7,624 nucleotides of DNA from Pseudomonadota bacterium. Its GTDB lineage: Bacteria; Pseudomonadota; Gammaproteobacteria; Burkholderiales; SHXO01. Below, one piece after another: positions 4,743-7,624 of this stretch. The position numbers and the translations under genes were made by a program. The notes beneath the pieces are model-generated. The model ran no database searches and was not told the origin of the DNA. It worked only from the letters and a program-made list of their open reading frames with translations. The stretch covers positions 1-7,624 of the forward strand of contig JAEZCG010000189.1 of NCBI GenBank assembly GCA_023430065.1, read 5' to 3'. The number at the start of each line of letters is the position of its first letter. The stretch's first letter is position 1.

Positions 4743-7624
4743 CTACCCCGCGGCCGCCGCCGCCTCCGGGGTGGATGACAGCATTCGCACCAGCAGCGCA
4801 CGCAGCGCCACCGGATCCACCGGCTTGGGCAGCAGTGCTTGCACCTTGCACCGCTCCAAGTCCTCGTGCTGCAGGTTGTCCCCATAGCCGGTGTACAGGA
4901 CGATCGGAAGCCTGGGACACAGCGCCACCAGCGAGCACGCCAGCTCGAGTCCGGTCATTCCGGGCATCGTCTGATCGGTGATCACCAGGTCGTAGCGGCT
5001 CGGATTGCGCTGAATGTCCTCGAGCGCCGGCACGGCGTTGTCGTGCGCACTCACCTCCAGGCCCCACCCTGACAGCAGCTCGCTCATGAACTGACGGACC
5101 AGCGCCTCGTCGTCGACCAGCAGCACGTGTCCGCTCAGACGCTCGCGCCCGACTCGCTCCGGCGCCGGCGCGGCGGGCAGCATGGTTTCGACCGCTGCCA
5201 GCTCCACGGGCGGCAAAAGGATGCGGAATGCCGTGCCACGCCCGGCTCCCGTCTCGACCAGGATGTGACCGCCGTGCTCGTGCACGATGCCGTGCACCGT
5301 CGCCAGTCCCATGCCGCTACCTTGGCCTACCGCCTTCGTGGTGAAGAACGGATCGAACATCCGCTCGAGCACCTCGGGCGCAATGCCTGGACCGCTGTCT
5401 CGCACCGTCAGCTCGATCATGCGCCCCGTGCGCACTCGCTTGCGGCAGGAAGCGCAGTCGTGCTCGATGTTCTCGACCACCTGCAGCGACAGCCGGATCG
5501 TTCCCGCGCCGTTCATTGCGTCGCGCGCGTTGATGCACAGGTTCATCAGCACCTGGTCCATCTGCACGCTGTCGAGCATCGCGGCCGGCACGTCCTCGTC
5601 GAGAATGGTACGAAGCGTGACGGTCGAAGGCAGCGTGGAGCGCAGCAGCTTGACCGATTCCTTCAGCAAGGCGGGTAGAGCCACCGCCTTGCGCTCACCG
5701 CGTTGGCCGCGGCTGAAGGTGAGCATCTGGCGGATCAGGTCGCGCGCGCGGTTTGCCGAGAGCTGTGCCTGATCCAGGTACTTGCCGAGCTTGGTGTCTC
5801 CCATGTCTACCTGCCGCTCGGTCGCGAGCACGAGGTAGCCCATGATGCTGGTCAGGATGTTGTTGAAATCGTGTGCGATGCCGCCGGTGAGGTGACCGAT
5901 CGCCTCCATTTTCTGCGCCTGGCGCAACTGCGCCTCGAGCTGTGCGCGCTCGGTCTCGGCGCGCTTGCGCGCGGTAATGTCGCGCACGATCACCAGCAGG
6001 TGCGGCTTGCCGTGGTAATGCATCTGGGCACCGCGCACCTCGATGTCCACGGATTCCCCGGTGCCGCGGCGGGCGCGGCACTCCTGGTGGAATGGCCCTC
6101 CGGTCATCACGGTGAGCGCGAGTTCGTTGCAGATCTCGGGACTGTCGGGCGTGAGCACGTCTGCCGGATGTGCACCCACCAGCTGCTCTCGCGTGTAGTC
6201 GAGCATCGACAGGAAGGCGGGATTGGCGTCGACGATGCTGCCCTCGGCGTCGAGAACGACCATCCCGTCAACCGATGCGGCGAAGATCGCGCGGTACTGC
6301 TCCTCGCTCGCGCGCAGTTTCTCGGCCGCGCTGCCGCGCTCGATCTCTGCGACCGCGCGTGCGCCGAAGATCTTCAGCACGGACTCGACCAGAGCCACGT
6401 CACGAATCGACTTGCGGTCGACGGCACCAATCAGTCCGAGCGCCTTGCCGCTTCGGTCGAATAGCGGAAATGCAGCGTAGCTCTCGGCCGCGAACGGCCA
6501 GGACATGTCGAACGGAAAGCGCTGGCGCACGCCGTCTGTGTACGCGCGAAACTCCTTGCCCACCACGGTCTCGCATGGCGTGTGCTTCACCGGATACTCG
6601 TAACTGGGGTACGCGTGTCCGTCCTGCCACGTCGCCAGCGATCGCAGCATGGTCTGCTGCTCGTCGGCGAACACGGCGATGAAAGTCAGGTCCAGGTCGA
6701 GGGTAATGCTGAGTTGTCTGACGAGATCCTCGAATACCCTCTCCCCCTCGACGGCAGAGACGGCGAGCGCTGCGTTGCGCAAGGCATCCTCGGCACGCTT
6801 TCGCTCGGTGACCTCGCGCGTGAACGCCAGCACGCGCGGCTTGCCGGCGATGACTGCCGGCTTCAGGCACACCTCGTCCCAGTGCAGGCTGCCGTCACGG
6901 TTCTTGCGGTGCCACTCGAAGCGCACGGGGCCGCCGGCTTTAGCCTCCTGGACCCGCCGCAGCGCCTCCGCCTGCGTATAGGGGTGGTCGCCGGAACTGA
7001 TCTCGCCTACCGTGATGCGCTTCATCTCCTCGGCGCTGTAGCCGAACAGCGCGCACGCCTTCGGATTCACGTCCACCAGCGCGCCGGTGTCCCAGTCGTG
7101 AACGAAGATCGCGTCCTCTGCGGCCTCGAAAATTGCCTGGTAGCTCGCCTCGGATACCCGCCGCGCTTCCTCCGTGCGCTGGCGCTCGATCTCGGCGGAC
7201 GCGCGGGCGGAGAAAATCTTCAGCATCGACTCGATCAGGCCGCGGTCGCCCAGGGGGTGCTGCGACATGATGGCGATGAGGCCCAGCGGTGTGTTGGTCG
7301 AGTCGTTCAGCGGATAGGCGGCGTAGCCCTGGATCCCCAGACGCATGAAGGTGGGGTCGTCCCCGTAGATGTGCTGCACGCCTTCGGGGATGTAGCGGAA
7401 CTCCTGTCCCACCACCGTGCCGCATACGGTACCTGGCAAACCGTACTCCATGACCGGTTCGAAGCTGCCATCGGCATAGATGGACAGCGTGCGGACCCGG
7501 TCATTCTCCGGCGTGACGCAGCGAGCGATGAAGGCGCACTCCACGCCCAGCGTGGTGGCGAGATAGCGCGTCAGTTCCTGGAACAGCGCATCGCCCTCCG
7601 CGGTGGACACGGCCAGCGCCGCGC
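4743..7624 (-). CDS. Hybrid sensor histidine kinase, GAF-PAS-GAF-PAS-HisKA-HATPase-REC, 5' end cut
   Basis: This is a cytosolic hybrid sensor kinase with no membrane segment in the visible part. Counting from the GTG codon at 7610: GAF1 about 1-145, PAS1 150-275, GAF2 285-425, PAS2 430-550, a short coiled coil ending QLRQAQKMEA (561-570), HisKA with phospho-acceptor H580 in GGIAHDFNN, HATPase with N box NLCINARDAM (690-699), DSGPGI (738-743), FDPFFTTK (752-759) and GSGMGLATV (764-772), then a receiver domain 827-945 with D833/D834, phospho-acceptor D879 (ITDQTMPG), T907 and K929 (LLPKP). All catalytic residues are present. The frame is open to the window edge and encodes A-A-L-A before VSTAEG, matching RNAALAVSAVEG before GAF2; the true start is therefore outside the window and the GTG is internal. 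No Hpt domain or separate response regulator is in view, so the output is unknown. A CxxC (C719, C722) lies within the ATPase domain. Confidence 0.95.
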   Translation of the reverse strand, partial: AALAVSTAEGDALFQELTRYLATTLGVECAFIARCVTPENDRVRTLSIYADGSFEPVMEYGLPGTVCGTVVGQEFRYIPEGVQHIYGDDPTFMRLGIQGYAAYPLNDSTNTPLGLIAIMSQHPLGDRGLIESMLKIFSARASAEIERQRTEEARRVSEASYQAIFEAAEDAIFVHDWDTGALVDVNPKACALFGYSAEEMKRITVGEISSGDHPYTQAEALRRVQEAKAGGPVRFEWHRKNRDGSLHWDEVCLKPAVIAGKPRVLAFTREVTERKRAEDALRNAALAVSAVEGERVFEDLVRQLSITLDLDLTFIAVFADEQQTMLRSLATWQDGHAYPSYEYPVKHTPCETVVGKEFRAYTDGVRQRFPFDMSWPFAAESYAAFPLFDRSGKALGLIGAVDRKSIRDVALVESVLKIFGARAVAEIERGSAAEKLRASEEQYRAIFAASVDGMVVLDAEGSIVDANPAFLSMLDYTREQLVGAHPADVLTPDSPEICNELALTVMTGGPFHQECRARRGTGESVDIEVRGAQMHYHGKPHLLVIVRDITARKRAETERAQLEAQLRQAQKMEAIGHLTGGIAHDFNNILTSIMGYLVLATERQVDMGDTKLGKYLDQAQLSANRARDLIRQMLTFSRGQRGERKAVALPALLKESVKLLRSTLPSTVTLRTILDEDVPAAMLDSVQMDQVLMNLCINARDAMNGAGTIRLSLQVVENIEHDCASCRKRVRTGRMIELTVRDSGPGIAPEVLERMFDPFFTTKAVGQGSGMGLATVHGIVHEHGGHILVETGAGRGTAFRILLPPVELAAVETMLPAAPAPERVGRERLSGHVLLVDDEALVRQFMSELLSGWGLEVSAHDNAVPALEDIQRNPSRYDLVITDQTMPGMTGLELACSLVALCPRLPIVLYTGYGDNLQHEDLERCKVQALLPKPVDPVALRALLVRMLSSTPEAAAAAG

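Noticed and set aside
4317..4778. Plus-strand frames encoding 14-residue repeats (LRSDPLPSLGAIPS type)
   Set aside because: The 42-bp repeat is divisible by three, so several frames on both strands stay open together. There is no ribosome site and the same DNA carries palindromic element ends.
5703..6464. 253-codon plus-strand frame opposite the kinase gene
   Set aside because: It is antisense to intact PAS and HisKA coding sequence, a usual GC-rich shadow, with no recognisable domain or ribosome site.

Overview
The window is GC-rich, gene-dense bacterial chromosome. The order thiS-thiG-trmB, the ThiG and TrmB sequences, and the codon use all point to Proteobacteria, most likely Betaproteobacteria (or a related gammaproteobacterium). 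This assignment is inferred from sequence character, not from a search.

Layout from left to right: (1) the 3' part of a SAM-dependent methyltransferase gene on +, cut by the left edge. (2) A convergent gap (837-1074) filled with a short tandem repeat and one complete 74-bp MITE-like element. (3) A minus-strand cluster thiS (2681-2884), thiG (1830-2630) and trmB (1075-1773). ThiS and ThiG make the thiazole ring of thiamine; TrmB makes m7G46 in tRNA. (4) A 476-bp divergent gap (2885-3360) holding the start of thiS, degenerate copies of the same repeat, and two copies of a 23-bp motif 213 bp apart. (5) A plus-strand gene (3361-4320) for a ferritin-like diiron-carboxylate protein with a full set of predicted iron ligands but no recognised substrate. 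(6) A 422-bp convergent gap (4321-4742) with an inverted half-element, five 42-bp tandem repeats and a final canonical half-element. (7) A large hybrid sensor histidine kinase gene on minus (4743 to beyond the right edge) with the order GAF-PAS-GAF-PAS-HisKA-HATPase-REC. Its 5' end lies outside the window.

The genes do not form one pathway. ThiS and ThiG act together, and trmB is probably co-transcribed with them. The methyltransferase, diiron protein and kinase look independent. The common thread is the noncoding DNA: all three gaps longer than 200 bp are occupied by one repeat family. Its left end is GTCATCCCGAGC, its core is the hairpin GGCGAGG-GAT-CCTCGCC, and its right end is TCGGAATGAC. 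In two gaps the left end has been amplified into tandem arrays, with periods of about 21 bp and exactly 42 bp. These arrays, the twin 23-bp motif and the unassigned diiron protein are the least ordinary parts of the window. I see no CRISPR array, rRNA, tRNA, transposase gene or prophage gene.
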